NCBI GenBank assembly: GCA_946480605.1
Contig: CAMLKW010000058.1
Coordinates: 1 to 20,661 of the forward strand
Direction of reading: 5' to 3'
DNA length: 20,661 nucleotides
From: an uncultured Roseateles sp.
GTDB lineage: Bacteria; Pseudomonadota; Gammaproteobacteria; Burkholderiales; Burkholderiaceae
The notes under the pieces are model-generated. The model made no database searches, was not told the DNA's origin, and saw nothing but the letters and a program-made list of their open reading frames with translations. Positions within the stretch are counted from its first letter, which is position 1, and each line of letters opens with the position of its first letter. The position numbers were made by a program, and so were the translations under genes. Below are positions 9,303-16,539 of the stretch, in pieces.

Positions 9303-10058
9303 TCAGCGGCTGGCGCTTCGCATGCGCTCGCGGCTGTTGTTGAGGTGCATGAACATGGCGGCGCGCGCGCCGGCGGCGTCGCCGCGGCGCACGGCCTCCA
9401 GCACGGCCCAGTGCTCCTGGGCGGTGATCTCCTTGCCCGGCCGCAGCTCGGGCGACGACTCGCCGAAGCGCGCCGGCCTGGCACCGCTGCTGGCGCGACG
9501 CGTGGCCGCCTGGCGCGGGATGGTGGCGCTGCTCAGTGCGCGCAGCACATGCGAGAAGTACTCGTTGCCGGTGGCCTGGGCCAGCAGCTCGTGGAAGCGG
9601 TAGTCGGCCTCGGCCGTGGCCTCGCCGGTGGTGTGCTGGGTGTCGAAGTCGTCCAGTGCCTGCTCCATCGCCGCCAGCTGCTCGGGCGTGCGGCGCTGCG
9701 CAGCCAGCGCGGCGGCCTCGGGCTCCAGGCTCAGGCGCAGTTCCAGCATGGACAGCTTCTGCTGCAGCTTCAGCTCGGCGCCCGCAGCCTGTGGCAGCGG
9801 CGGCACGTCCACCTTGGGCGCCAGCACGAAGCTGCCCACGCCCTGCTGCGTGCGCAGCAGGCCGCTGGCCTGCAGCCGCGAGATCGCCTCGCGCACGACG
9901 CTGCGGCTGACGCCGAACTCCTGCATCAGCACCGGCTCGGGCGGCACGCGCTCGCCGGGCTTGAGCGCGCCGCTGGCGATGCGCTCCGAAATACCGTCCA
10001 CCACGCGCTGCGACAGGCTGGGGGCACGACCGGACGATGAAGTGGGGCTGGTGTTCAT
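9303..10058 (-). CDS. GntR family transcriptional regulator, FadR/FCD subfamily
   Basis: A 251-residue one-domain-sensor repressor or activator. The winged helix-turn-helix lies at about residues 14-78 (SLSQRVVDGISERIASG, then GVSRSVVREAISRLQASGLL and GVGSFV). The all-helical FCD effector domain follows at about 98-236. Its usual metal or ligand residues can be seen: Asp152 and His156 in DYRFH, His216 in EHWAVLEAV and His238 in MHLNN. FCD regulators typically bind small organic or sugar acids. I chose the ATG at 10058 because the in-frame ATG at 10085 lies inside the operator and close to the predicted transcription start. That start would give 260 residues on an almost leaderless mRNA and cannot be excluded, since neither start has a good ribosome site. 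The gene faces the enolase-ABC operon and precedes the TonB receptor. Confidence 0.92.
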   Translation of the reverse strand: MNTSPTSSSGRAPSLSQRVVDGISERIASGALKPGERVPPEPVLMQEFGVSRSVVREAISRLQASGLLRTQQGVGSFVLAPKVDVPPLPQAAGAELKLQQKLSMLELRLSLEPEAAALAAQRRTPEQLAAMEQALDDFDTQHTTGEATAEADYRFHELLAQATGNEYFSHVLRALSSATIPRQAATRRASSGARPARFGESSPELRPGKEITAQEHWAVLEAVRRGDAAGARAAMFMHLNNSRERMRSASR

Positions 10059-10082
10059 AAGCGTGTTTGGCGCCGCCCAAGT

Positions 10083-10098
10083 CATCAGACGACTGATG
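10083..10098. promoter_or_regulatory. Operator 1: palindrome at the GntR gene promoter
   Basis: CATCAG-ACGA-CTGATG is a perfect 6-bp inverted repeat around a 4-base spacer. The size and symmetry suit a FadR-family GntR dimer. It lies two bases downstream of the predicted -10 of the regulator's own promoter and covers the likely transcription start, which suggests autorepression. A 21-bp stretch containing it (10078-10098) is repeated exactly at 10201-10221. Confidence 0.8.
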
Positions 10099-10100
10099 TC

Positions 10101-10128
10101 AGTATAGGCAAGTCATCCGATCTGTGAA
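10101..10128 (-). promoter_or_regulatory. Predicted sigma-70 promoter of the GntR-TonB receptor transcript
   Basis: On the minus strand TTCACA (10128-10123) and TATACT (10106-10101) each match the consensus at five of six bases and are separated by 16 bases. Transcription would begin near 10094, inside operator 1. This leaves a leader of about 35 bases before the ATG at 10058. Confidence 0.65.
10109..10126. promoter_or_regulatory. Possible degenerate third operator half-site
   Basis: CAAGTCATC at 10109-10117 repeats the first nine bases of the two full operator repeats, but the following CGATCTGTG does not complete the palindrome. It lies in the spacer and -35 of the minus-strand promoter. 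It may be a weak auxiliary site or chance. Confidence 0.3.
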
Positions 10129-10168
10129 GGCGTTGTTTCAAGCAGATTATCGTGGTTTTCCCTTGAAA

Positions 10169-10192
10169 ACATGGCAATCACACTCGCCATGT
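10169..10192. promoter_or_regulatory. Inverted repeat ACATGGC-N10-GCCATGT, possible second operator
   Basis: ACATGGC (10169-10175) and GCCATGT (10186-10192) are exact inverted copies separated by 10 bases, so their centres are 17 bases apart. The sequence differs from the CATCAG/CTGATG palindromes, so another protein would be expected to bind it. It overlaps the predicted promoter of the enolase-ABC operon. Confidence 0.5.
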
Positions 10193-10199
10193 GTACACT
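10171..10199 (+). promoter_or_regulatory. Tentative sigma-70 promoter of the enolase-ABC operon
   Basis: ATGGCA (10171-10176) and TACACT (10194-10199), spaced 17 bases, each match consensus at four of six bases. A start near 10206 would fall at the left edge of operator 2, mirroring the layout of the divergent promoter. The boxes are weak and an activator may be needed; TTGAAA at 10163-10168 is an alternative -35 but is too far from this -10. Confidence 0.4.
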
Positions 10200-10205
10200 T
10201 CAAGT

Positions 10206-10221
10206 CATCAGACGACTGATG
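10206..10221. promoter_or_regulatory. Operator 2: identical palindrome in front of the enolase-ABC operon
   Basis: CATCAG-ACGA-CTGATG again, inside the exact 21-bp repeat 10201-10221. It sits 14 bases before the ATG at 10236 and just downstream of the tentative -10, so a bound regulator should block initiation or early elongation. Its centre is 123 bp from that of operator 1. The same regulator therefore probably controls both divergent transcripts. Confidence 0.8.
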
Positions 10222-10235
10222 GGAAATGCAAGACC

Positions 10236-11393
10236 ATGATCAAGATTGAAAGCGTGCGCGCCGTTGAGTTCACCCATCCCACGCGGCGCTCGGTGGACGC
10301 GGCGGGCCACTCGCACCCGGGCCCGCTGGGCACCGGCCACATGGCGCTGCTGAGCATCCGCAGCACCGATGGCGTGGAAGGCCACTGCTTCGCGCCGCCG
10401 CAGGTGGTGCGCCCGCATGTGCTGAACCAGTTCGTGCGCCGCGTGCTGGTGGGCGGCGATGCGCTGCACCGCGAGAAGCTGTGGGCCGAGCTGGAGCACT
10501 GGCAGCGCGGCAGCGCCGGCCAGCTGACCGACCGCGCGCTGGGCGCCGTCGACAGCGCGCTGTACGACCTCATCGGCCGCACGCTCAAAGTCCCGGTCTA
10601 CCAGCTGCTGGGCGGCTACCGCGACAAGATCCCCGCCTATGGCAGCACGATGTGCGGCGACGAGCTGCAAGGCGGCCTGTCCACGCCCGAGGAGTACGCG
10701 GCCTTCGCCGTGCAACTGGTGGAGCGCGGCTACAAGGCCATCAAGCTGCACACCTGGATGCCGCCGGTCGCGTTCGCGCCCAGCCCGGCGATGGACATCA
10801 AGGCCTGCACGGCCGTGCGCGAGGCCGTGGGGCCGGACATCGCGCTGATGCTGGACGGCTACCACGAGTACAGCCGCACCGACGCGCTGCGCATCGGCCG
10901 CGCGCTGGAGGAGCTGGACTTCACCTGGTTCGAGGAAATGATGAACGAGCAGAGCACGGCGTCCTACGCCTGGCTGGCCGGGCAGCTCAGCATCCCCATC
11001 CTTGGGCCGGAAAGCCTGTCGGGCAAGCACTACGCGCGCGCCGGCTGGGTCACGGCGGGCGCCAGCGACATCCTGCGCGCCGGCGTGACCGGCTGCGGCG
11101 GCATAGGCCCGACGATGAAGGTCGCAGCGCTGGCCGAGTCCTTCGGGATGTTCTGCGAGGTGCACGGCAACGGCGCACCCAACCTGGCCGTGTGCGGCGC
11201 GATCCGCAACTGCCGCTGGTACGAGCGCGGCCTGCTGCACCCCTTCCTGGACTACGAGGAAGTGCCGGCCTACCTGAACGCCATCGTGGACCCGATGGAC
11301 AAGGACGGCTACGTGTCGCTGCCGCAGGCGCCGGGCCTGGGCGAAGACATCAACTTCGACTACATCGCCCGCAACACAGTCGCGACGTACTGA
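10236..11393 (+). CDS. Enolase-superfamily enzyme, mandelate racemase/muconate lactonizing type (probable sugar-acid dehydratase)
   Basis: The 385-residue protein has the two-domain enolase fold. The metal ligands Asp207 (LMLDGYHEY), Glu233 (WFEEMM) and Glu259 (LGPESL) are spaced 26 and 26 residues, exactly as in mandelate racemase. The Asp278-His310 dyad at the ends of strands 6 and 7 (DILRAGVTG and CEVHGNG) is also present. On strand 2 the motif is Lys170-Leu-His172, not the Lys-x-Lys of mandelate racemase. Such enzymes form an enediolate and either racemise, cycloisomerise or, most often, dehydrate a sugar acid in the cytosol. The start at 10236 is chosen because an upstream GTG frame (10191) would run through the operator. 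It heads the operon, and the ABC binding-protein gene starts five bases after its stop. The exact substrate is unknown. Confidence 0.9.
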   Translation: MIKIESVRAVEFTHPTRRSVDAAGHSHPGPLGTGHMALLSIRSTDGVEGHCFAPPQVVRPHVLNQFVRRVLVGGDALHREKLWAELEHWQRGSAGQLTDRALGAVDSALYDLIGRTLKVPVYQLLGGYRDKIPAYGSTMCGDELQGGLSTPEEYAAFAVQLVERGYKAIKLHTWMPPVAFAPSPAMDIKACTAVREAVGPDIALMLDGYHEYSRTDALRIGRALEELDFTWFEEMMNEQSTASYAWLAGQLSIPILGPESLSGKHYARAGWVTAGASDILRAGVTGCGGIGPTMKVAALAESFGMFCEVHGNGAPNLAVCGAIRNCRWYERGLLHPFLDYEEVPAYLNAIVDPMDKDGYVSLPQAPGLGEDINFDYIARNTVATY

Positions 11394-11398
11394 GCGCC

Positions 11399-13033
11399 AT
11401 GCTGCCTGCATCGCATCTGCCGCTGCGCCGGCGCCAACTTGCAGCGTTGCCCGCGCTGGCCGCGGCGACCTGGGGCGGTCTGGCCCACGCCGCGTCGCCC
11501 GACGATCAGCTGCTGGTCGGCATGAGCATGAACAACCTGCTGTCGCTGGACCCGGCCGCCGCCACCGGCCTGGACGCGGTGACCGTGGCCTGCAACCTCT
11601 ACGACAGCCTGCTGGAAGTGGACGCGCACGACAGCACGCGGCTGCTGCCCAGCCTGGCGCAGAGCTGGGAGGTCGGCAACGGCGGCCGGCGGCTGACGCT
11701 GCGGCTGCGCGACGGCCTGCGCTTCGCCAGCGGCCGGCCGCTGACGGCAGCACATGCGGCCTGGTCGCTGCAGCGCGTGCTGAAGCTCAACCTCGCGCTG
11801 GCCAGCGTCTGGAAGAGCTACGGCTACACGGCCGCCAACGCGCCGGCGCTGATCCGCGCCGAGGACGCACAGACGCTGGTCATGGACCTGCCCCAGCCCA
11901 CCGACCCGGTGCTGGTGCTGATGACGCTGGCCACGTCCATGAGCGGCTACGTCATCGACCGCGACGCCGTGCTGCCGCACGAGGTGCGCGGCGACCTCGG
12001 CAATGCCTGGCTGACCACGCACGCCGCCGGCTCGGGCGCCTTCGAGCTGGAGGAGTGGCGGCCCAAGGAGCTGCTGACCATGCGCCGCTCCGCCAACTAC
12101 TGGCAGGCACCGGCCAGGCTGCGCCGTGTCGTCGTGCGTCACATGACCGAGTCGCAGACGCTGCGGCTGATGCTCACGCGCGGCGACCTGGACGTGGCCG
12201 GCGGCATGTCGGCCCCCGACGTGCGCGCGCTCGCCAAACGCCCCGAGCTGATGATCGACAGCGTGCGCCGTTCGACGATGTACTACGTGGCCGTCAACGC
12301 CCGCCACCCGCGGTTTTCCGACGAGCGCGTGCGCCGCGCGGTGCTGCGCCACCTGATCGACTTCCAGGGCGTCGCCACCGGCGTGCTGCCCTTCTACGGC
12401 GAGCTGCAGATGCGGCCGGTGCCCATGGGCCTGCCCGCGTCGCTGCCCCAGCCCGGCTACGCCTTCAGCCCACAGGCCGCGCGCCGGCTGCTGGCCGAGG
12501 CCGGGCTGCCGGACGGCTTCGACACCACCATCCGCGTCATCGCCGAGGCGCCGTTCACCGGCATCGCCACCAGCCTGCAGGCCACGCTGGCGCAGGCCGG
12601 CATACGCGCCAGCATCCTGCCCGGCACCGGCAACCAGGTCTACGGCGCGATGCGCGAACGCAATTTCGAGATCGTCGTGGGCCGCGGCGGCGGCGGCGCC
12701 GAGGCCCACCCGCACTCCAGCCTGCGCGCGCTGGTCTACAACCCCGACAACCGCGACAGCGCGCGGCTCAGCAACTTCCAGGGCTGGCGCACCGGCCATG
12801 CCGACGCCGAGCTGAACCGCATCATCGAGCTGGCGCTGCTGACGCCCGACCCCGCCGAGCAGACCGCGCTGTACCGCCAGGCGCAAGCGCGGCTGGACGT
12901 GCGCGTCGCCGCCATCCAGCCCATCGCGCAGATGCTGGACACGCAGGTCGTGCGCCGCGCGGTGCAGGGCTATGTCGGCCACCCCAGCGGCGCGACGCGG
13001 TTGCGCGAGGTCTACAAGGTGAGCAAGCCATGA
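11399..13033 (+). CDS. ABC transporter substrate-binding protein, family 5 (Dpp/Opp/Nik type)
   Basis: The 544-residue periplasmic protein captures the ligand and delivers it to the permeases that follow. A cleavable signal is seen at residues 1-31 (ending AHA before ASPDDQ). Its n-region RRRQLAA could serve as a twin-arginine signal, which is uncommon but known for family 5 proteins. Recognisable SBP family 5 segments are LLSLDPAAATG near the N-terminus, LAQSWEVGNGGRRLTLRLRD and GSGAFELEEWRPKELLTM. The ligand class is open: the family includes peptide, nickel-complex, opine and oligosaccharide binders. The five-base gap after the enolase gene and the lack of a clear ribosome site suggest translational coupling. 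Its stop overlaps the next start (ATGA). Confidence 0.92.
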   Translation: MLPASHLPLRRRQLAALPALAAATWGGLAHAASPDDQLLVGMSMNNLLSLDPAAATGLDAVTVACNLYDSLLEVDAHDSTRLLPSLAQSWEVGNGGRRLTLRLRDGLRFASGRPLTAAHAAWSLQRVLKLNLALASVWKSYGYTAANAPALIRAEDAQTLVMDLPQPTDPVLVLMTLATSMSGYVIDRDAVLPHEVRGDLGNAWLTTHAAGSGAFELEEWRPKELLTMRRSANYWQAPARLRRVVVRHMTESQTLRLMLTRGDLDVAGGMSAPDVRALAKRPELMIDSVRRSTMYYVAVNARHPRFSDERVRRAVLRHLIDFQGVATGVLPFYGELQMRPVPMGLPASLPQPGYAFSPQAARRLLAEAGLPDGFDTTIRVIAEAPFTGIATSLQATLAQAGIRASILPGTGNQVYGAMRERNFEIVVGRGGGGAEAHPHSSLRALVYNPDNRDSARLSNFQGWRTGHADAELNRIIELALLTPDPAEQTALYRQAQARLDVRVAAIQPIAQMLDTQVVRRAVQGYVGHPSGATRLREVYKVSKP

Positions 13034-14043
13034 CGATGAAGTCCCGCTGGATACGCGGCACGACCAGCGCGGCAATGGCCTTGCTGGGCCTGCTGCTGCT
13101 GACCTTCATGATCGGCCGCGTGATGCCGCTGGACCCGGTGCTGGCCATCGTCGGCCCCGACGCCGACCGCGCCACCTACGCGCAGGTCTACAAGCAGCTC
13201 GGCCTGGACCGGCCGCTGTGGGCGCAGTTCGGCCGCTACCTGGGCGACCTGTTCCAGGGTGACCTGGGCCACGCGCTGCTGACCGGCAAACCGGTCACCG
13301 AAGACCTGGCCCGCGTGCTGCCCGCCACGCTGGAGCTGGCCACGCTGGCCATCCTGCTGGGCGCGCTGCTCGGCGTGCCACTGGGGGTGTGGGCTGCCAG
13401 CAACCACAAGCGCTGGCCCGACCACGTCGCCCGCGTGCTGGGCCTGGCCGGCCATTCCACGCCGGTGTTCTGGTTCGGCATGATGGGCCTGCTGGTGTTC
13501 TACGCCTGGCTGGGCTGGGCCGGCGGCATCGGCCGCATCGGGCTGGGCTACGAGGGCGCCGTTCCGCGGGTGACCGGCCTGATGCTGGTGGACACGCTGC
13601 TGGCCGGCGACGTCGACGCCTTCCGCGACGCGCTGCGCCACCTGCTGCTGCCGGCCTGCGTGCTGGGTCTGCACTCGATGGCTTACCTCAGCCGCATGAC
13701 GCGCAGCTTCATGCTGGCGCAGCTCACGCAGGAGTACATCACCACGGCCCGCGTCAAGGGCCTGAGCCGGCGGCAGGTCGTCTGGGGCCATGCCTTCCTG
13801 AACATCCGCGTGCAGCTGCTGACCATCCTCGCGCTGGCCTACGGCGGCCTGCTGGAGGGCGCGGTGCTGGTGGAGACCGTGTTCGGCTGGCCCGGCTTCG
13901 GCAGCTACCTGACCGGAAGCCTGCTGCTGGGCGACATGAATGCGGTGATGGGATCGGTGCTCGTCGTGGGTCTGATCTTCGTCGCGCTGAACCTGACCGC
14001 CGACGCGCTGTACCGCGTCTTCGACCCGAGAGCCCGCACATGA
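13030..14043 (+). CDS. ABC transporter permease, DppB/OppB/NikB type
   Basis: The 337-residue inner-membrane protein is one half of the transmembrane channel. The first helix is at about residues 13-30, followed by the periplasmic segment with YKQLGLDRPLWAQFGRYL that marks DppB-type permeases, then five more hydrophobic helices. The cytoplasmic coupling loop EYITTARVKGLSRRQVVWGHA is the EAA motif that contacts an ATPase. FGWPGFGSYL is also characteristic. The start at 13030 overlaps the binding-protein stop (ATGA) and the end overlaps the next gene in the same way, so the two permeases are probably made in fixed ratio. Confidence 0.93.
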   Translation: MTMKSRWIRGTTSAAMALLGLLLLTFMIGRVMPLDPVLAIVGPDADRATYAQVYKQLGLDRPLWAQFGRYLGDLFQGDLGHALLTGKPVTEDLARVLPATLELATLAILLGALLGVPLGVWAASNHKRWPDHVARVLGLAGHSTPVFWFGMMGLLVFYAWLGWAGGIGRIGLGYEGAVPRVTGLMLVDTLLAGDVDAFRDALRHLLLPACVLGLHSMAYLSRMTRSFMLAQLTQEYITTARVKGLSRRQVVWGHAFLNIRVQLLTILALAYGGLLEGAVLVETVFGWPGFGSYLTGSLLLGDMNAVMGSVLVVGLIFVALNLTADALYRVFDPRART

Positions 14044-14930
14044 GCACGACCGCACTGCCCTCCCCTGCAGGTGGCGCCTTTCAGGCCTGGCGCCGCGACG
14101 CCGGCGCCACGGTCGCCAAACTGCTGGCCAACCCGCTGACGGCCGTCGGCGTCGCCATCATCGGCGTGCTGATTCTGGTGGCCATCTTCGCGCCGTGGAT
14201 CGCGCCGCACGACCCGCTGCGGCAGGACCTCGGTGCCGCGCTGCTGCCGCCGAGCGCCACCCACTGGTTCGGCACCGACGAGTTCGGCCGTGACGTGTTC
14301 AGCCGCCTCGTGCACGGCACGCGCATCACGCTGTTCATCGTCACGCTGGTCACCGTCGTCGTCGGCCCGCTGGGCATGGCGGTGGGCGTCGTGTCGGGCT
14401 ACTTCGGCGGGCGCGTGGACGCGGTCTGCATGCGCATCGCGGACGTGTTCCTGTCATTCCCCAGCCTGGTGCTGGCGCTGGCCTTCGTCGCCGCCCTGGG
14501 CCCAGGGCTGGACCATGCCGTGCTGGCCATCGCGCTGACCGCCTGGCCGCCCATCGCGCGGCTGGCCCGCGCCGAGGCGATGACGCTGCGCCAGGCCGAC
14601 TTCATCGTCGCCGCGCAGCTGCAGGGCGCCTCGCACATCCGCATGCTGTTCAAGCACGTGGCGCCGCTGTGCCTGCCCTCGGTGCTGGTGCGGCTGACGA
14701 TGAACATGGCCTCCGTCGTGCTGACCGCCGCGGGCCTGGGCTTCCTGGGCCTGGGCGCGCAGCCGCCGCTGCCCGAGTGGGGCGCCATGATTTCCGAAGG
14801 CCGCCGCTACATGCTGGACAGCTGGTGGACCGTGGCCGCGCCCGGCGCCGCCATCCTGGCCGTCAGCATGGCCTTCAACCTGCTGGGCGACGGCCTCAAC
14901 GACGCGCTCGATCCGCGCCAAGCGTCATGA
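14040..14930 (+). CDS. ABC transporter permease, DppC/OppC/NikC type
   Basis: The 296-residue partner permease has a short cytoplasmic N-terminus, a first helix at about residues 36-56, and the DppC hallmark HWFGTDEFGRDVFSRLVHG, followed by five more helices. The EAA loop is EAMTLRQADFIVAAQLQGAS. The C-terminal segment LGDGLNDALDPR is strongly conserved in the family. It pairs with the preceding permease to form the inner-membrane pore. Both ends overlap neighbours by ATGA. The length is normal for the family. Confidence 0.94.
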   Translation: MSTTALPSPAGGAFQAWRRDAGATVAKLLANPLTAVGVAIIGVLILVAIFAPWIAPHDPLRQDLGAALLPPSATHWFGTDEFGRDVFSRLVHGTRITLFIVTLVTVVVGPLGMAVGVVSGYFGGRVDAVCMRIADVFLSFPSLVLALAFVAALGPGLDHAVLAIALTAWPPIARLARAEAMTLRQADFIVAAQLQGASHIRMLFKHVAPLCLPSVLVRLTMNMASVVLTAAGLGFLGLGAQPPLPEWGAMISEGRRYMLDSWWTVAAPGAAILAVSMAFNLLGDGLNDALDPRQAS

Positions 14931-15760
14931 CTGAACAACAAGCTCTGCTCCAGGTCGAGAACCTGTGCATCGCCTATGGCGCCACGCCCGTCGTGCACGG
15001 CGTGTCCTTCGCGCTGGGCCGCGAGAAGCTCGCGGTCGTCGGCGAGTCGGGCTCCGGCAAGACCACCGTGGGCCGCGCGCTGCTGCGCCTGCTGCCGCGC
15101 CAGGCGCGCATCACGGCCGACCGGCTGGACTTCGACGGCCGCCCCCTGCTGCAGGCCGGCGAGGCCGACATGGAGGCGCTGCGCGGCCGCCAGCTGTCCA
15201 TGATCATGCAGGATCCCAAGTACTCGCTGAACCCTGTCATGAGCATCGGCCGGCAGATCGCCGAGGCCGTACAGCGCGGCAGCAAGCAGTCGCGCGCCGA
15301 GTGCGACGAACGTGTGGAGCAGTTGCTGGCCCGCGTGCACATCCGCGACCCGAAGCGGGTGGCGGGCCAGTACCCGCACGAGCTGTCCGGCGGCATGGGC
15401 CAGCGCGTGATGATCGCGATGATGCTGGCGCAGAAACCGCGGCTGCTGATCGCCGACGAGCCGACGTCGGCGCTGGACGTGTCGGTGCGCCAGGAGGTGC
15501 TGAACCTGCTGGACGAACTGGTCGCCGAGCAGGGCCTGTCGCTGCTGTTCATCAGCCACGACCTGAACCTGGTGGGCCGCTTCTGCGACCGCGTGCTGGT
15601 GATGTACGCCGGCCGCGTCGTCGAGTCGCTGAAGGCGTCCGAGCTGCACCAGGCGCAGCACCCTTACACCCAAGGCCTGATGGCCTCGCTGCCCAGCTTG
15701 CGCCACCGCCGCGCCGTGCTGCCCGTGCTGCAGCGCGATGCCGCCTGGAGTGCCGCATGA
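14927..15760 (+). CDS. ABC transporter ATPase, DppD/OppD/NikD type
   Basis: The 277-residue nucleotide-binding subunit has all motifs: Walker [11 protein letters not shown]-loop MQDP, signature LSGGMGQR, Walker [13 protein letters not shown] and the switch histidine in ISHDL. The oligopeptide-type C-terminal mark HPYTQGLMASLPSL is present, but the tail is about 50 residues shorter than that of E. coli DppD and has no cysteine cluster, so in size it is nearer NikD. It powers import together with the second ATPase encoded next. The start at 14927 overlaps the permease stop (ATGA). Confidence 0.93.
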   Translation: MTEQQALLQVENLCIAYGATPVVHGVSFALGREKLAVVGESGSGKTTVGRALLRLLPRQARITADRLDFDGRPLLQAGEADMEALRGRQLSMIMQDPKYSLNPVMSIGRQIAEAVQRGSKQSRAECDERVEQLLARVHIRDPKRVAGQYPHELSGGMGQRVMIAMMLAQKPRLLIADEPTSALDVSVRQEVLNLLDELVAEQGLSLLFISHDLNLVGRFCDRVLVMYAGRVVESLKASELHQAQHPYTQGLMASLPSLRHRRAVLPVLQRDAAWSAA

Positions 15761-16509
15761 ACGACGACCTGATGCTGTCGGTGAAGGGCCTGACGCTGTC
15801 CTTCGGAGAAGGCGCCGAGGCGCGCCAGGTGCTGCACGGCGTGGATCTGGAACTGCCCCGCGGCCAGGCCTTCGGGCTGGTGGGCGAGTCCGGCTCCGGC
15901 AAGACCACCGTGCTGCGCTGCCTGGCCGGCCAGTACCGGCACTGGCAGGGCCAGGTCGCCATCGACGGTCGCAACTACCAGGGCGAGCGCAGCCCGGTGC
16001 ACGCGCGCCGCGTGCAGATGGTGTTCCAGGACCCCTACGGCTCGCTGCACCCGCGCCACACCGTGCACACGGCGCTGGCCGAGCCGCTGCGCGTGCAGGG
16101 CCAGCGCGACATCGACGACCGCGTGGACGACGTGCTGCAACAGGTGGGCCTGCCCACGGCCTTCCGCTTTCGCTACCCGCACCAGATCTCCGGCGGCCAG
16201 CGCCAGCGCGTGGCCATCGCGCGCGCGCTGATCCTGCGGCCGCCGCTGCTGCTTCTGGACGAGCCCACGTCGGCGCTGGACGTGTCCGTGCAGGCCGAGG
16301 TGCTGAACCTGCTGGCCGAACTGCGCCAGCGCCATGGCCTGACCTACCTGCTGGTCAGCCACGACCTGGGCGTGGTCGCCCACCTGTGCGAGCACCTGGC
16401 CGTCATGCAGCAGGGCCGCATCGTCGAGACGCTGAGCAGCGACGCGCTGTGCCAGGGCGGTGCGCAACACGCCTACACACAGGCGCTGGTGGCGGCGGCC
16501 GGAGACTGA
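15757..16509 (+). CDS. ABC transporter ATPase, DppF/OppF/NikE type
   Basis: The 250-residue second ATPase has Walker [11 protein letters not shown]-loop [11 protein letters not shown], signature ISGGQRQR, Walker [13 protein letters not shown] and the switch histidine in [16 protein letters not shown] is typical of DppF/NikE proteins. It lacks most of the extra C-terminal region of E. coli DppF and ends just after [13 protein letters not shown]. The two ATPases should form a heterodimer beneath the two permeases. The start overlaps the preceding stop (ATGA), and the end runs into a long hairpin that separates this operon from the convergent glycosidase genes. Confidence 0.93.
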   Translation: MNDDLMLSVKGLTLSFGEGAEARQVLHGVDLELPRGQAFGLVGESGSGKTTVLRCLAGQYRHWQGQVAIDGRNYQGERSPVHARRVQMVFQDPYGSLHPRHTVHTALAEPLRVQGQRDIDDRVDDVLQQVGLPTAFRFRYPHQISGGQRQRVAIARALILRPPLLLLDEPTSALDVSVQAEVLNLLAELRQRHGLTYLLVSHDLGVVAHLCEHLAVMQQGRIVETLSSDALCQGGAQHAYTQALVAAAGD

Positions 16510-16529
16510 CAGCCGGCGTCTCGGCCGCC
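16494..16529. terminator. Bidirectional hairpin at the convergence of the ABC operon and the glycosidase operon
   Basis: GGCGGCC plus GAGAC (16494-16500, 16502-16506, one bulged G at 16501) pairs with GTCTC plus GGCCGCC (16518-16522, 16523-16529) around an 11-base loop. The 12-bp stem begins inside the last codons of the ATPase gene, and the loop holds its TGA. The right arm ends 11 bases before the stop of the minus-strand gene. No U tract follows in either direction, so termination efficiency is uncertain. Confidence 0.55.
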
Positions 16530-16539
16530 CCATACCTCA

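Noticed and set aside
9241..10080. Possible 280-residue upstream extension of the TonB receptor frame
   Set aside because: It lies opposite nothing but within the GntR gene in another frame on the same strand, and a clear ribosome site and signal peptide mark the start at 9240.
10191..10235. GTG start giving the enolase-superfamily enzyme 15 extra residues
   Set aside because: Those codons would be the operator itself and the extra residues show no family similarity; the ATG at 10236 gives the normal start of the N-terminal domain.
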